Origin: Hymenobacter sp. DG25B
GTDB taxonomy: Bacteria; Bacteroidota; Bacteroidia; Cytophagales; Hymenobacteraceae
Length of the DNA stretch: 64,000 nt
Assembly (NCBI RefSeq): GCF_000801315.1
Contig: NZ_CP010054.1
Location: 2,418,001 to 2,482,000 of the forward strand
Reading direction: 5' to 3'
Made by a program: the position numbers and the translations under genes. The notes under the pieces are model-generated. The model searched no databases. It had not been told where the DNA came from and saw nothing but the letters and a program-made list of their open reading frames with translations. Shown one piece after another: positions 36,041-43,847 of this stretch (position 1 is its first letter; each line of letters starts with the position of its first letter).

Positions 36041-36655
36041 TTAGAGGCGGCGAGCCAGGGTGAGACTGTAGGTAGAGCTGTGGCGGTTGCCCAGCGCGCC
36101 GTTTTGCAGCGTGGCTTTCGTTCCTACCCGCCAGCGCTGCTCCTGGCCCAGGGCTACGTCTAGGTTAAGAGACAGCAGGTAGCCGCCATGAAAGCCCTGC
36201 TTCCGCTCCAAGGTGTAGTCCGTGACTTTGCCGGACTCTGCGGTGAAGTTGTTAAAGCCATTGAGCCGATAGAAACCAGCAAAGCCGCCGGCTCCGATGC
36301 CCAGGTTCAGCCGCTGGCTATTCCCGAAGGGATAAAACACCACTTCCTGCTCCAGATAGCCGGCCTTGTAGTTCTGGTTGGGCAGTTGGGTTTCCATACC
36401 ACTGGTGGGTTTGCCCCCAATGCCCACTACCCGGCTGGCCAGACCAATTTTCCGGGTTAGCATGGGCGCGTATTCCACGCTCACCCGGGCGCTGCGGTAG
36501 TACCCCTCAATGTCGTAGGTCGTGCCTAACCCCAGCCGGAGGAAGGCTGGCTTTCCGGTGGGAGCTTCGCCAGCCGGGGCTGTTTGGGCCTGCGCCGCTC
36601 CGCTTGATGCCAGGCTACCGACCAGCAGCCAGCTAAAACATAGTTTCTTCTTCAT
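36041..36655 (-). CDS. Secreted protein of unknown function, possible outer-membrane barrel
   Basis: 204 residues. Signal peptide: MKKKLCFSWLLVGSLASSGA, then AQAQTA. The mature part is alternating beta-like with aromatic/Gly patterns (FLRLGLGTTYDIEGYYRSAR, RVSVEYAPMLTRKIGLASRV, RLNLGIGAGGFAGFYRLNGF) and ends with a short TYSLTLARRL. This resembles a small outer-membrane beta-barrel, but no family is recognised. The gene has its own terminator. Confidence 0.75.
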   Translation of the reverse strand: MKKKLCFSWLLVGSLASSGAAQAQTAPAGEAPTGKPAFLRLGLGTTYDIEGYYRSARVSVEYAPMLTRKIGLASRVVGIGGKPTSGMETQLPNQNYKAGYLEQEVVFYPFGNSQRLNLGIGAGGFAGFYRLNGFNNFTAESGKVTDYTLERKQGFHGGYLLSLNLDVALGQEQRWRVGTKATLQNGALGNRHSSTYSLTLARRL

Positions 36656-36737
36656 AGAGCAAAATGTATAAGATTGTTATGGGGAGAGCCCCAACAAGAA
36701 CCAGGCGTTGCAGGAATCCTAAAAATCTTCCAGGCAC

Positions 36738-36745
36738 TACCTTTG
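36738..36745 (+). promoter_or_regulatory. Candidate -7 element very close to the GNAT start codon
   Basis: TACCTTTG fits TAnnTTTG, and the ATG at 36750 follows only five bases after its end. If used, transcription would start at or next to the ATG, giving a leaderless mRNA. No Shine-Dalgarno is visible. Confidence 0.45.
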
Positions 36746-36749
36746 TCCC

Positions 36750-37271
36750 ATGCCAACCCCTCTACGCATTTCTCCCGCTACCCCAGCCGATATTCCAGAA
36801 CTTGTTACCCTGGTAAACAGCGCCTACCGCGGCGAGGCATCTCAACAAGGCTGGACCACCGAAGCTCACCTGTTGGGCGGGCAGCGCACCGATGCCGATA
36901 ACCTGCGCGACCTGCTGGCCCCGGAAAACGCTACCATTCTGCTGGCTCGCACCACCAATGGTTCATTGGTGGGCTGCGTATATCTGCAGCACCTTCCTGA
37001 TGCGCTTTATCTGGGGATGCTTTCCGTGGCCCCCGATAAGCAGGCGCTGGGCATTGGTAAACAGCTGATGCAGGCCGGCGAAAACTGGGCCCGGCAGCTG
37101 GGCCTGCCGCTGGTGCGCATGACGGTTATTTCTGTGCGGCACGAGCTGCTGGCCTGGTACGAGCGGCATGGCTACCAGCGCACCGGCGCCACCGTGCCCT
37201 TCCCCACCGACCCACGCTTTGGCCTGCCCCGCCAGCCCCTGGAGCTGCTGGTACTGGAAAAAGCTATTTAA
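36750..37271 (+). CDS. GNAT family N-acetyltransferase
   Basis: 173 residues. GNAT fold: PLRISPATPADIPELVTLVN at the start, LVGCVYLQHLPDALYLGMLS (beta 4), the acetyl-CoA pyrophosphate loop VAPDKQALGIGKQLMQAGEN (Q/RxxGxG/A) and LVRMTVISVRHELLAWYERHGY at the C-terminal half. The acceptor substrate is unknown. Monocistronic, with a candidate promoter abutting the start codon. Confidence 0.9.
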   Translation: MPTPLRISPATPADIPELVTLVNSAYRGEASQQGWTTEAHLLGGQRTDADNLRDLLAPENATILLARTTNGSLVGCVYLQHLPDALYLGMLSVAPDKQALGIGKQLMQAGENWARQLGLPLVRMTVISVRHELLAWYERHGYQRTGATVPFPTDPRFGLPRQPLELLVLEKAI

Positions 37272-37295
37272 GGTGGATAGCTGTCACAACGATAA

Positions 37296-37411
37296 GTAGC
37301 GCGAAGCTCCGGCTTCGCGTACGAGCGCAGCGAGTTCCAGCATGTTGATACCAGCGGCTCCTTTCCGGATTACTCTCTTCGCTCATACGCGAAGCCGGAG
37401 CTTCGCGCTAC
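37296..37411. repeat. Long inverted repeat, GTAGCGCGAAG family (copy 2)
   Basis: Outer arms GTAGCGCGAAGCTCCGGCTT and reverse complement, extended inwards by imperfectly paired CGCGTACGAGCG / CGCTCATACGCG. Each arm is itself nearly palindromic (CGCGAAGC-TCCG-GCTTCGCG). Near-identical in outer sequence to the element at 60751 and to the terminator stem at 33714. Confidence 0.9.
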
Positions 37412-37424
37412 AGACCAAACTGCC

Positions 37425-37432
37425 TATCTTTG
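37425..37432 (+). promoter_or_regulatory. Candidate -7 element for hemF
   Basis: TATCTTTG matches TAnnTTTG; the ATG of hemF is 92 bases on. It sits directly after the inverted repeat at 37296-37411, whose right arm takes the place of the usual -33 box. Confidence 0.5.
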
Positions 37433-37524
37433 CAGAATAAAAAACAGCGGCGGCCCTGACTTTTATCAGGTTTCGGGTTCTTTTTACCCCCGAGGTTTGC
37501 CCCAAACTTAAGCCCCACTGTTTT

Positions 37525-38481
37525 ATGCATACTATGCTCGCTTCCGCTCCTACTTTCCCCATTCCCACCCCCGCTCCTGCCTTCCGCGACTCGGTAGCCG
37601 ACTGGATGCGCCAGTTTCAGGACTGGCTGTGCCAGCAGCTGGAAGAAGCCGATGGGCTGGCCCGCTTTCAGGAAGATGCCTGGCAACACCACGGTGGGGG
37701 CGGCGGCCGCTCCCGCGTAATCAGCAACGGGAATGTTCTGGAGAAAGGCGGCGTAAATTTTTCGGCCGTATCGGGTACCATGAGCGAGCAGGCGGCCCGC
37801 GTGCTGCTGATGCCTAACCCGGAGTATTTTGCCACCGGTGTATCGGTGGTACAACACCCGGGCAGCCCCATGGTGCCCATCTCGCACATGAACGTGCGCT
37901 ATTTTGAGGCCGGCAACGGGGAAGCCTGGTTTGGCGGCGGCTTAGACCTCACGCCCATTTACGTGGATGTGGAGCAGGCCCGCTGGTTTCATGAGCAGAT
38001 TGCGGAGGTATGCCAGCGCCACAACCCTGCCTACTACACCCGCTTCAAGGAGTGGGCCGATGAGTACTTTTATATCCCCTTCCGCCAGGAAACGCGCGGC
38101 GTAGGCGGCATTTTCTTCGACCGCCTCACTGTGGGCAAAGACGGCAGCCAGGAAGAATTATTTGCCTTCGTGCGCGAAGTAGGCGAAGTCTATGGCCACA
38201 GCTACACGGAGCTCATGCGCCGCAACGCGGCCCTGCCCTTCACAGAAGAGCAGAAAAAATGGCAGCTGGTGCGCCGCGGCCGCTACGCCGAGTTCAACCT
38301 GGCCATCGACCGGGGCACCAAATTTGGCCTGGAAACCGGTGGCCGCACCGAAAGCATTCTGATGAGCCTGCCGCCCCAGTGCGAGTGGCACTATAACCTG
38401 CAACCCGAGCCCGGCTCGCCCGAAGCTGCCACCCAAACCTGGCTGCGCAAAGGAGTAGACTGGCTTGCCACCCATTCTTAA
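37525..38481 (+). CDS. hemF: Oxygen-dependent coproporphyrinogen III oxidase
   Basis: 318 residues, normal length. HemF converts coproporphyrinogen III to protoporphyrinogen IX in haem synthesis using molecular oxygen. Motifs: GGGGGRSRVISNGNVLEKGG, VNFSAVSG, SPMVPISHMNVRYFE, AWFGGGLDLTPIYVD, RGVGGIFFDRL and FGLETGGRTESILMSLPPQC. One variation: the usual NLV.DRGT reads NLAIDRGT, also compatible with activity. Cytosolic. The PAP2 gene follows after two bases, so the two may be co-transcribed. Confidence 0.97.
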   Translation: MHTMLASAPTFPIPTPAPAFRDSVADWMRQFQDWLCQQLEEADGLARFQEDAWQHHGGGGGRSRVISNGNVLEKGGVNFSAVSGTMSEQAARVLLMPNPEYFATGVSVVQHPGSPMVPISHMNVRYFEAGNGEAWFGGGLDLTPIYVDVEQARWFHEQIAEVCQRHNPAYYTRFKEWADEYFYIPFRQETRGVGGIFFDRLTVGKDGSQEELFAFVREVGEVYGHSYTELMRRNAALPFTEEQKKWQLVRRGRYAEFNLAIDRGTKFGLETGGRTESILMSLPPQCEWHYNLQPEPGSPEAATQTWLRKGVDWLATHS

Positions 38482-38483
38482 GT

Positions 38484-39077
38484 TTGATTGAACTGCTGCA
38501 AGGCTTAGACCGCTGGCTGCTGGTAGCCGCCAATTCCCGCCACCTGCATTGGCTTGATGGCCTGATGGTGTTCTTTTCGGAACGCTTTGTGTGGTTTCCG
38601 TCCTACCTTGTCATTATAGTAGTGCTGGGCTACTTCCTGCAGCGGCGGGCGCTGGTGGCGCTGCCTCTGCTGGGTCTGGTGGTAGCTCTGGCCGACAGCA
38701 TTTCCAGTCGCCTGTTCAAACCGTACTTCGCCCGCCTGCGTCCCTGCCACGACCCGGAGCTTTCCGCTACGCTTAATCTGGTGCATGGGTGCGGCGGGCA
38801 ATTCGGCTTTCTGTCCTCGCACGCGGCCAACTCCTTTGCCCTGGCGGTATTTCTGTGCATTATTCTCCCCCGGCGCTTCCGCCTCGCCAAGGTTATCCTG
38901 TTTGTGTGGGCGGCCCTGGTGAGCTATAGCCGCATTTACCTGGGGGCGCACTATCCCAGCGACGTTGCGGCCGGGGCTTTGTTAGGCAGTTTGCTGGCCT
39001 GGCTGGCTGCCTTGCTGTATGAGCGGCTGGTAGTACGAGTGCCACATGCCGTGCAGAAAGAGCGTTCCAACGCCTGA
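38484..39077 (+). CDS. PAP2-family membrane phosphatase
   Basis: 197 residues from a TTG at 38484, two bases after the hemF stop. The three PAP2 signature motifs are present: KPYFARLRPC, LSSHAANSF and SRIYLGAHYPSDVAAG (Arg, His, His-Asp). About five membrane spans. Such enzymes dephosphorylate undecaprenyl pyrophosphate or phosphatidic acid at the membrane; the actual substrate cannot be read. A bidirectional terminator follows at 39106. Confidence 0.9.
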   Translation: MIELLQGLDRWLLVAANSRHLHWLDGLMVFFSERFVWFPSYLVIIVVLGYFLQRRALVALPLLGLVVALADSISSRLFKPYFARLRPCHDPELSATLNLVHGCGGQFGFLSSHAANSFALAVFLCIILPRRFRLAKVILFVWAALVSYSRIYLGAHYPSDVAAGALLGSLLAWLAALLYERLVVRVPHAVQKERSNA

Positions 39078-39105
39078 GAAAATATCTTTATCATACTACA
39101 GCAAC

Positions 39106-39138
39106 AAACAGCCCCGCCTGAATCAGGCGGGGCTGTTT
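39106..39138. terminator. Bidirectional terminator
   Basis: AAACAGCCCCGCCTG / CAGGCGGGGCTGTTT with a 3-base loop, between the PAP2 gene (+) and the small gene (-) ending at 39158. Confidence 0.9.
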
Positions 39139-39157
39139 GTTTATGAGGCATTTGGGT

Positions 39158-39358
39158 TTATTTAGCCGGCTTCCGGTTGCCGGTGTGGCCGTCTCCCTTA
39201 TCACCCTGACCGGATTGGCTGGTCTTTTTAGAGTTATGCTGATCATCCTGGGAAAGCGACTTATGCTGGTCAACGGACTGCTCAATGCGCCCGTCTTTAT
39301 CCCGGCGGATGTAGCGCTTATCTCCTTCGTTCGGTTCTATTAATTCGCGTTTAGACAT
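39158..39358 (-). CDS. Small charged protein of unknown function
   Basis: 66 residues, highly charged, no hydrophobic segment. The start SKRELIEPNEGDKRYIRRDK followed by Asp/Gly/Arg and then SQSGQGDKGDGHTGNRKPAK is a pattern I know from small hypothetical proteins of Bacteroidota; the function is not known. A minus-strand gene between convergent PAP2 and riboflavin synthase; terminator at 39106-39138 lies past its stop. Confidence 0.8.
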   Translation of the reverse strand: MSKRELIEPNEGDKRYIRRDKDGRIEQSVDQHKSLSQDDQHNSKKTSQSGQGDKGDGHTGNRKPAK

Positions 39359-39423
39359 AGGATAACAAGGCTGGTGAAAAGCTTGCTACGCAGATGCCCG
39401 GTACTATGTTGAGCACTAGCGCT

Positions 39424-40014
39424 CTAGCGCCCCAGGAGCTTGGCCACGTACTTACCCACGATATCAAATTCCAGGTTCACTTTGTCGCCGGGCTTCAGGT
39501 CCTGGAAGGTGGTGTGCTCGTAGGTGTAGGGAATGATGGCCACGGCAAAGGTGTCGTCGGTGCTGTCGAAGCAGGTGAGGCTGGTGCCGTTGATGCAGAT
39601 GGAGCCTTTTTCTACGGTAACGCGGCCGGGACCGGGCTCGTGGCGGAAGCGGAAAACCCAGCTGCCGTTCTGGTCTTCCACGGCGGTGCAGGTGGCCGTG
39701 AGGTCCACGTGGCCCTGCACAATATGGCCATCAAAGCGGCCGTTGGCGGCCAGGCAGCGCTCCAGGTTTACCCGGCGGCCGGGCTGCCACTGGCTCAGGT
39801 TGGTTTTCTGCAGGGTCTCGTCGATGGCCGTAACTACGTGCGTGCCGGCTATGCCATCCACGGCCACTACGGTCAGGCACACGCCGTCGTGGGCTACGCT
39901 TTGGTCAATCTTCAGCTCGGCGGCAAACGGCGAGGCCACGGTGAAATGCAGGTTGGTGCCTTCGCGCTTTATATCCTGGATGGTACCCAGCCCTTCTATG
40001 ATTCCGGTGAACAT
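39424..40014 (-). CDS. ribE: Riboflavin synthase alpha subunit
   Basis: 196 residues, usual length. Catalyses dismutation of two 6,7-dimethyl-8-ribityllumazine molecules into riboflavin and a pyrimidine. Starts MFTGIIEGLGTIQDI and has the two repeated lumazine-binding barrels: SVAHDGVCLTVVAVDG and NLERCLAANGRFDGHIVQGH in the first half, and KGSICINGTSLTCFDSTDDT in the second. Not with other rib genes. No FMN riboswitch was recognised upstream. Confidence 0.96.
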   Translation of the reverse strand: MFTGIIEGLGTIQDIKREGTNLHFTVASPFAAELKIDQSVAHDGVCLTVVAVDGIAGTHVVTAIDETLQKTNLSQWQPGRRVNLERCLAANGRFDGHIVQGHVDLTATCTAVEDQNGSWVFRFRHEPGPGRVTVEKGSICINGTSLTCFDSTDDTFAVAIIPYTYEHTTFQDLKPGDKVNLEFDIVGKYVAKLLGR

Positions 40015-40105
40015 GAGGTTGTTCTTAGCTGATGAAGTATGTATGCTGCGCTATGAAATAGATTGGGGCCGAAACTGTTTGACCAATCCCTTCAAAAATC
40101 AATAA

Positions 40106-41524
40106 CTACTGGCCGCGGCCCTCCAGAATAATCTTGAGGGTGTACAGCATCACGCGGAAGTCCATGGCCAGGCTCATGTTTTCGATGTAGAGGATATCGA
40201 ATTTGAGACGCTGCACCATTTGCTCCACGGTTTCGGCGTAGCCGTATTTCACCTGTCCCAGGCTGGTAATGCCGGGGCGCACGCGGTGCAGGTGCCGGTA
40301 GTGCGGGGCCACCAGCATAATCTGGTCGATGTAGTACTGGCGCTCCGGGCGCGGGCCTACCAGGCTCATGTCGCCCTTCAGCACGTTCCAGAACTGGGGC
40401 AGCTCATCCAGGCGCACTTTGCGCATAAAGCGGCCCCAGGGCGTAATGCGCGGGTCGTTCTGCGAGGAAAGCGCCGGCCCGCGCTCCTCCGCATCCACGT
40501 ACATGGAGCGGAACTTGTAAATCAGGAAAGGAATGCCCTGTCGGCCAACGCGCTCCTGACTGTAGAAGATAGGCCCCGGCGAGGAGAGCTTCACCATAAT
40601 AGCGGTGAAGGCATAAATGGGCCAGGCTACCAGCAGAAACAGCACCGAACCTAACACATCCAGGCCGCGCTTGGCCACCTCCTGCCACACGGGCAGTAAA
40701 TCCTGCTTTATCTCAATGAGCGGAGTGCCAAACACGTGGTTCACCTTCACGGAGCCCAGCAGCATCTGGTAGAGGTCGGGCAGAATGCTGATGCGGGCAG
40801 GCGTGCCTTCCAGCAGGGTAAGAATATCCTGCACCAGTCGATGCTCGCCGGGCTCCATGGCAATAACAATCTGCTCCACCTGCAGGCTTCGGATCAGCTC
40901 CGGCAACTCCTGGTAGTTGCCCTGGTGCGGCAGTACCTCCGCCAGCGCCGGGGCCACCGAGTTGCCCACCGGCACATACCCGATAACCTTGAGGCCCAGG
41001 TAGCGGGTGGTGCGGTTCAGCTCCTTGTGCACCTCGCAGGCCAGGCCGTTGGAGCCCACAATCAGCGTATTGAAAGCAATAACTCCCCGGCGCACCAGGT
41101 GCTGCACGCTGGTAACGGCCCAGGTGCGAAACACGGCCGTAATCAGGAAATGCAGCAGAAAGTAGGAGGTAATGGTGCGGTAGTACAGCCGGTAGTTGCT
41201 CACGCCCTGGTCATCGAGCAGCAGGGCAAAGAAAATTACCAGCGCCCCCAGCATTGACATCTGCGCCAGCCGGATGATTTCGCCCAGCCTGGACTTGCGG
41301 AAAATGTCGCGGTATTCGCCGATAAGGGTATAGAGAATAAGCCAGAAGCAGGCAATCATCAGGGCCGAGCCCACCACCGTAAACAGCTCCCCGCTGGTGA
41401 ACTGATATCCTTCCACTAGCTCGCCAAGCAGGTATTTGCGCAGCAGATAAAACGCCATCCAGGCCAGGAATGCACCGGCGAAGTCGGCGGCCATAAGTTT
41501 GAGCTTCTGGAAAGTACGGATCAA
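40106..41524 (-). CDS. Polyprenyl-phosphate sugar phosphotransferase (WcaJ/WbaP-type, undecaprenyl-phosphate glucose phosphotransferase family)
   Basis: 472 residues from a TTG at 41524 ([20 protein letters not shown]); the start is uncertain (ATG at 41494 also possible). Four N-terminal membrane helices, a central nucleotide-binding-like domain (about 140-260) and the C-terminal bacterial sugar transferase domain with a membrane-inserted helix ([20 protein letters not shown]), [49 protein letters not shown] and [13 protein letters not shown]. It starts glycan assembly by loading a sugar-1-phosphate onto undecaprenyl phosphate. Overlapping upstream region with pcm on the other strand. Confidence 0.93.
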   Translation of the reverse strand: MIRTFQKLKLMAADFAGAFLAWMAFYLLRKYLLGELVEGYQFTSGELFTVVGSALMIACFWLILYTLIGEYRDIFRKSRLGEIIRLAQMSMLGALVIFFALLLDDQGVSNYRLYYRTITSYFLLHFLITAVFRTWAVTSVQHLVRRGVIAFNTLIVGSNGLACEVHKELNRTTRYLGLKVIGYVPVGNSVAPALAEVLPHQGNYQELPELIRSLQVEQIVIAMEPGEHRLVQDILTLLEGTPARISILPDLYQMLLGSVKVNHVFGTPLIEIKQDLLPVWQEVAKRGLDVLGSVLFLLVAWPIYAFTAIMVKLSSPGPIFYSQERVGRQGIPFLIYKFRSMYVDAEERGPALSSQNDPRITPWGRFMRKVRLDELPQFWNVLKGDMSLVGPRPERQYYIDQIMLVAPHYRHLHRVRPGITSLGQVKYGYAETVEQMVQRLKFDILYIENMSLAMDFRVMLYTLKIILEGRGQ

Positions 41525-41682
41525 GCGAGGGAAATACGGGTTAGGAAATGAAGAAGCCCTGGCCAGTAAAACGCGGTTTTCTGGCCGGCAAATGATAGTT
41601 TTGCTGACTCCAGTTCCGTTGCGAAGTGCCGGTGGGCCGCGCAAAGGTAGGCATTCTGGTGAACCCTAAACCTGCTGCGCAT

Positions 41683-42336
41683 ATGCAAACTGACACTTAC
41701 CGGCACCGTGGACAGCGCCGAGCGTTGGTTGCCGAGCTGCGCCAGAAAGGTATTCAGGATGCGCGGGTGCTGGCGGCCATAGAGCAGGTGCCGCGCCACC
41801 TGTTTTTTGAGCCCGGCTTCCGGGAGCATGCCTATCAGGACAAGGCGTTTCCCATTGGCGAGGGCCAGACCATTTCGCAGCCCTATACGGTGGCTTATCA
41901 GTCGCAGCTGCTGCAGGTGCAGCCCACCGACCGGGTACTGGAAATCGGGACAGGCTCAGGATATCAGTGCTCCGTGCTGCTGGCCCTGCAGGCGCAGGTT
42001 TATAGCATAGAGTACAACCGCGTGCTGTTTGAGCGCACGCAGCGCCTGCTGGCCCGCATGCAGGCGCCCGCCCACTTGTTTTGTGGTGATGGTTCCCTGG
42101 GCTTGCCCGACTACGCCCCCTACGACAAGATTCTGGTAACGGCCGGCTCGCCTACCCTGCCCCGCCCCCTGCTGCGCCAGCTGCGCGTGGGCGGCGCGCT
42201 GGTTATTCCCGTGGGCGACGCCAACAGCCAGCGTATGGTGCGCGTGGTGCGGGAGTCAGAAGAATCCTTTGCCCGGGAAGATTTTGAGGTTTTCCGGTTT
42301 GTGCCCCTGCTGGGCGAAGCCGGCTGGCAGAAGTGA
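41683..42336 (+). CDS. pcm: Protein-L-isoaspartate O-methyltransferase
   Basis: 217 residues from the ATG at 41683. Repairs proteins by methylating isoaspartyl residues with SAM. Motifs: RALVAELRQKGIQDARVLAA, VPRHLFFEP, GEGQTISQPYTVAYQSQLLQ, and SAM loop VLEIGTGSGYQCSVLLAL; late motif KILVTAGSPTLPRPLLRQLR. The start in this class is typically variable. A repeat (42341-42427) begins right after the stop. Confidence 0.95.
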   Translation: MQTDTYRHRGQRRALVAELRQKGIQDARVLAAIEQVPRHLFFEPGFREHAYQDKAFPIGEGQTISQPYTVAYQSQLLQVQPTDRVLEIGTGSGYQCSVLLALQAQVYSIEYNRVLFERTQRLLARMQAPAHLFCGDGSLGLPDYAPYDKILVTAGSPTLPRPLLRQLRVGGALVIPVGDANSQRMVRVVRESEESFAREDFEVFRFVPLLGEAGWQK

Positions 42337-42340
42337 GATG

Positions 42341-42427
42341 GTGAAATAGTGAAAGGGTGAGTTTTGATGTTCTGATTACGCAAGGCCACGCCGCCAGAAC
42401 AACAAACTCACCCTTTCACTATTTCAC
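42341..42427. repeat. Long inverted repeat, GTGAAATAGTGAAAGGG family
   Basis: Perfect 24-base arms (GTGAAATAGTGAAAGGGTGA... at 42341-42364 and reverse complement at 42404-42427), with imperfect extension outwards (GTGAGATG against CACTTCAC). Singleton family in the window. It lies between pcm and the thioesterase and directly abuts the -7 element at 42442. Confidence 0.88.
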
Positions 42428-42441
42428 CACTTCACCGCTCG

Positions 42442-42449
42442 TATCTTTG
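42442..42449 (+). promoter_or_regulatory. Candidate -7 element for the thioesterase gene
   Basis: TATCTTTG matches TAnnTTTG, 37 bases before the ATG at 42486. The right arm of the 42341 repeat lies at the place of a -33 box. Confidence 0.5.
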
Positions 42450-42485
42450 CGGCCTTAGTACCTCTAACCTGCCTAACACCGATAC

Positions 42486-43007
42486 ATGCTCGCGCGCAAA
42501 CAGAAGCCCGTCAAAGACTCATTCGTAAACATGACCGAGCTGGTCCTGCCCAACGATACCAATACCCTCAACAACATGATGGGTGGCCGCATGATGCATT
42601 TGATGGACATAGCCGCCGCCATTGCCGCGCAAAAGCACTCCAACCGCATTGTGGTCACGGCCTCCGTCGACAACGTTTCCTTCCGCGACTCCATCCGTCT
42701 GGGCAACGTGGTAACGCTGCAGGCGCAGGTTACGCGGGCCTTCAGCTCTTCCATGGAAGTGCACATTGATGTGTGGGCCGAGGACATTCCCAGCGGCACG
42801 AAGGTGAAAAGCAACGAAGCCTTCTTCACGTTTGTGGCCGTAGACCAGTCGGGCCGCCCGATTGATGTACCCGAGGCCGTACCCGAAACCAGCGAGGAAA
42901 TTAAGCTGTATGATGGCGCCCTGCGCCGCCGCCAGCTGCGTCTGATTCTGGCCGGCCGCATGCAGCCCACCGATGCTACCGAGCTGAAAGCCCTTTTCGA
43001 ACTGTAG
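42486..43007 (+). CDS. Acyl-CoA thioesterase (hotdog fold)
   Basis: 173 residues. Hotdog features: VLPNDTNTLNNMMGGRMMHL followed by the central helix MDIAAAIAAQKHSNRIVVTA, then VSFRDSIRLGNVVTLQAQVT and the strand MEVHIDVWAEDI. The GGRMMHLMD helix start carries the family's usual catalytic region. It hydrolyses acyl-CoA to free fatty acid and CoA; chain length is unknown. Cytosolic. The next gene starts 23 bases downstream. Confidence 0.92.
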   Translation: MLARKQKPVKDSFVNMTELVLPNDTNTLNNMMGGRMMHLMDIAAAIAAQKHSNRIVVTASVDNVSFRDSIRLGNVVTLQAQVTRAFSSSMEVHIDVWAEDIPSGTKVKSNEAFFTFVAVDQSGRPIDVPEAVPETSEEIKLYDGALRRRQLRLILAGRMQPTDATELKALFEL

Positions 43008-43030
43008 TAAGCCCCCGCGGAGCTACCACC

Positions 43031-43770
43031 ATGCAGGAAGCTAACCTTGCTTTTTTTCAGGAGTTCTACGCCAACGTGACGTTGTACACGGTGGGGGAAG
43101 AAGCCACCGAACCCACTGCTCAACCGGCGGTGGCAGCTCCGGCTATGGCTCCTACGCTGGTGACCCCACCAGTAGCCACGCCGGTTCTGCCGGTAGCGCC
43201 CCCCTTCCTGTTCCGGCTCCTGCTCCCGCCGTTAGCGTAAGTCGACTGCCTTCCTTAGGTCAGTTAAAGCCTCAGCCAACCCCACCGGTAGCCCCCATGG
43301 CCGCGCCCATTCCATCCGCCGTACCGGTGCCAGCGGCTCCGGCGCCACCGGTACGCACCGCTCCCCCACTTACCGAAACGCCCTTCACTACGCTGGGCAG
43401 CAACCCCAACGGCCTGCTTATCCTGGTGCGCATGGACCCCGTACGGTTTCAGCGCCTGCCCCGCAACTTCTTCCTCAACAACCTACTGAAAGCTATTCGG
43501 CTGGTGATGGAAGATGTGGTTTTGATAAATGTGGAGTCGCACCTGCCGGTGGCCCTGAGCACGCTGCGGCAGAAGCTGGCCGGCAAACAAATTATCGGTT
43601 TCGGCAAAAACCTGCTGGACGTAGCCGTGCACAAAACCCAGCTGTATGAACCCGTGCTGCTGGTAGGCGACGCTGCCTACCTGCCCGCCGCCGAAATAGA
43701 GCTGATAGAAGAAGACAACAGCCGCAAAAAGCTACTCTGGCAGGCCATGCAGCGCATGTTTTTGAGCTAG
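43031..43770 (+). pseudogene. Conserved-looking unknown protein split by a frameshift in a C6 tract
   Basis: Two frames: 43031-43240 (69 aa) and the frame continuing from about 43200 to 43770 (the ATG at 43297 is inside it). With one extra C in the tract 43199-43204 they form one protein of about 246 residues: an N-terminus MQEANLAFFQEFYANVTLYT, a Pro/Ala-rich linker (PLPVPAPAPAVSVSRLPSLG) and a C-terminal domain NPNGLLILVRMDPVRFQRLP ... LLWQAMQRMF. The composition stays Pro/Ala rich across the join in this frame, so the split is probably a single-base loss. I do not recognise the C-terminal domain. It may be coupled to the thioesterase upstream. Confidence 0.72.
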
Positions 43771-43793
43771 GAATTTCATCAAATATCCATAAT

Positions 43794-43828
43794 AAAAAGG
43801 CCCGCCAACATTGTTGGCAGGCCTTTTT
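43794..43828. terminator. Terminator between convergent genes
   Basis: AAAAAGGCC-CGCCAACA / TGTTGGCA-GGCCTTTTT stem with a small bulge, between the 43031 gene (+) and the TlpA-like gene (-). Confidence 0.85.
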
Positions 43829-43847
43829 ATGTATTAAATAGGTAGAC

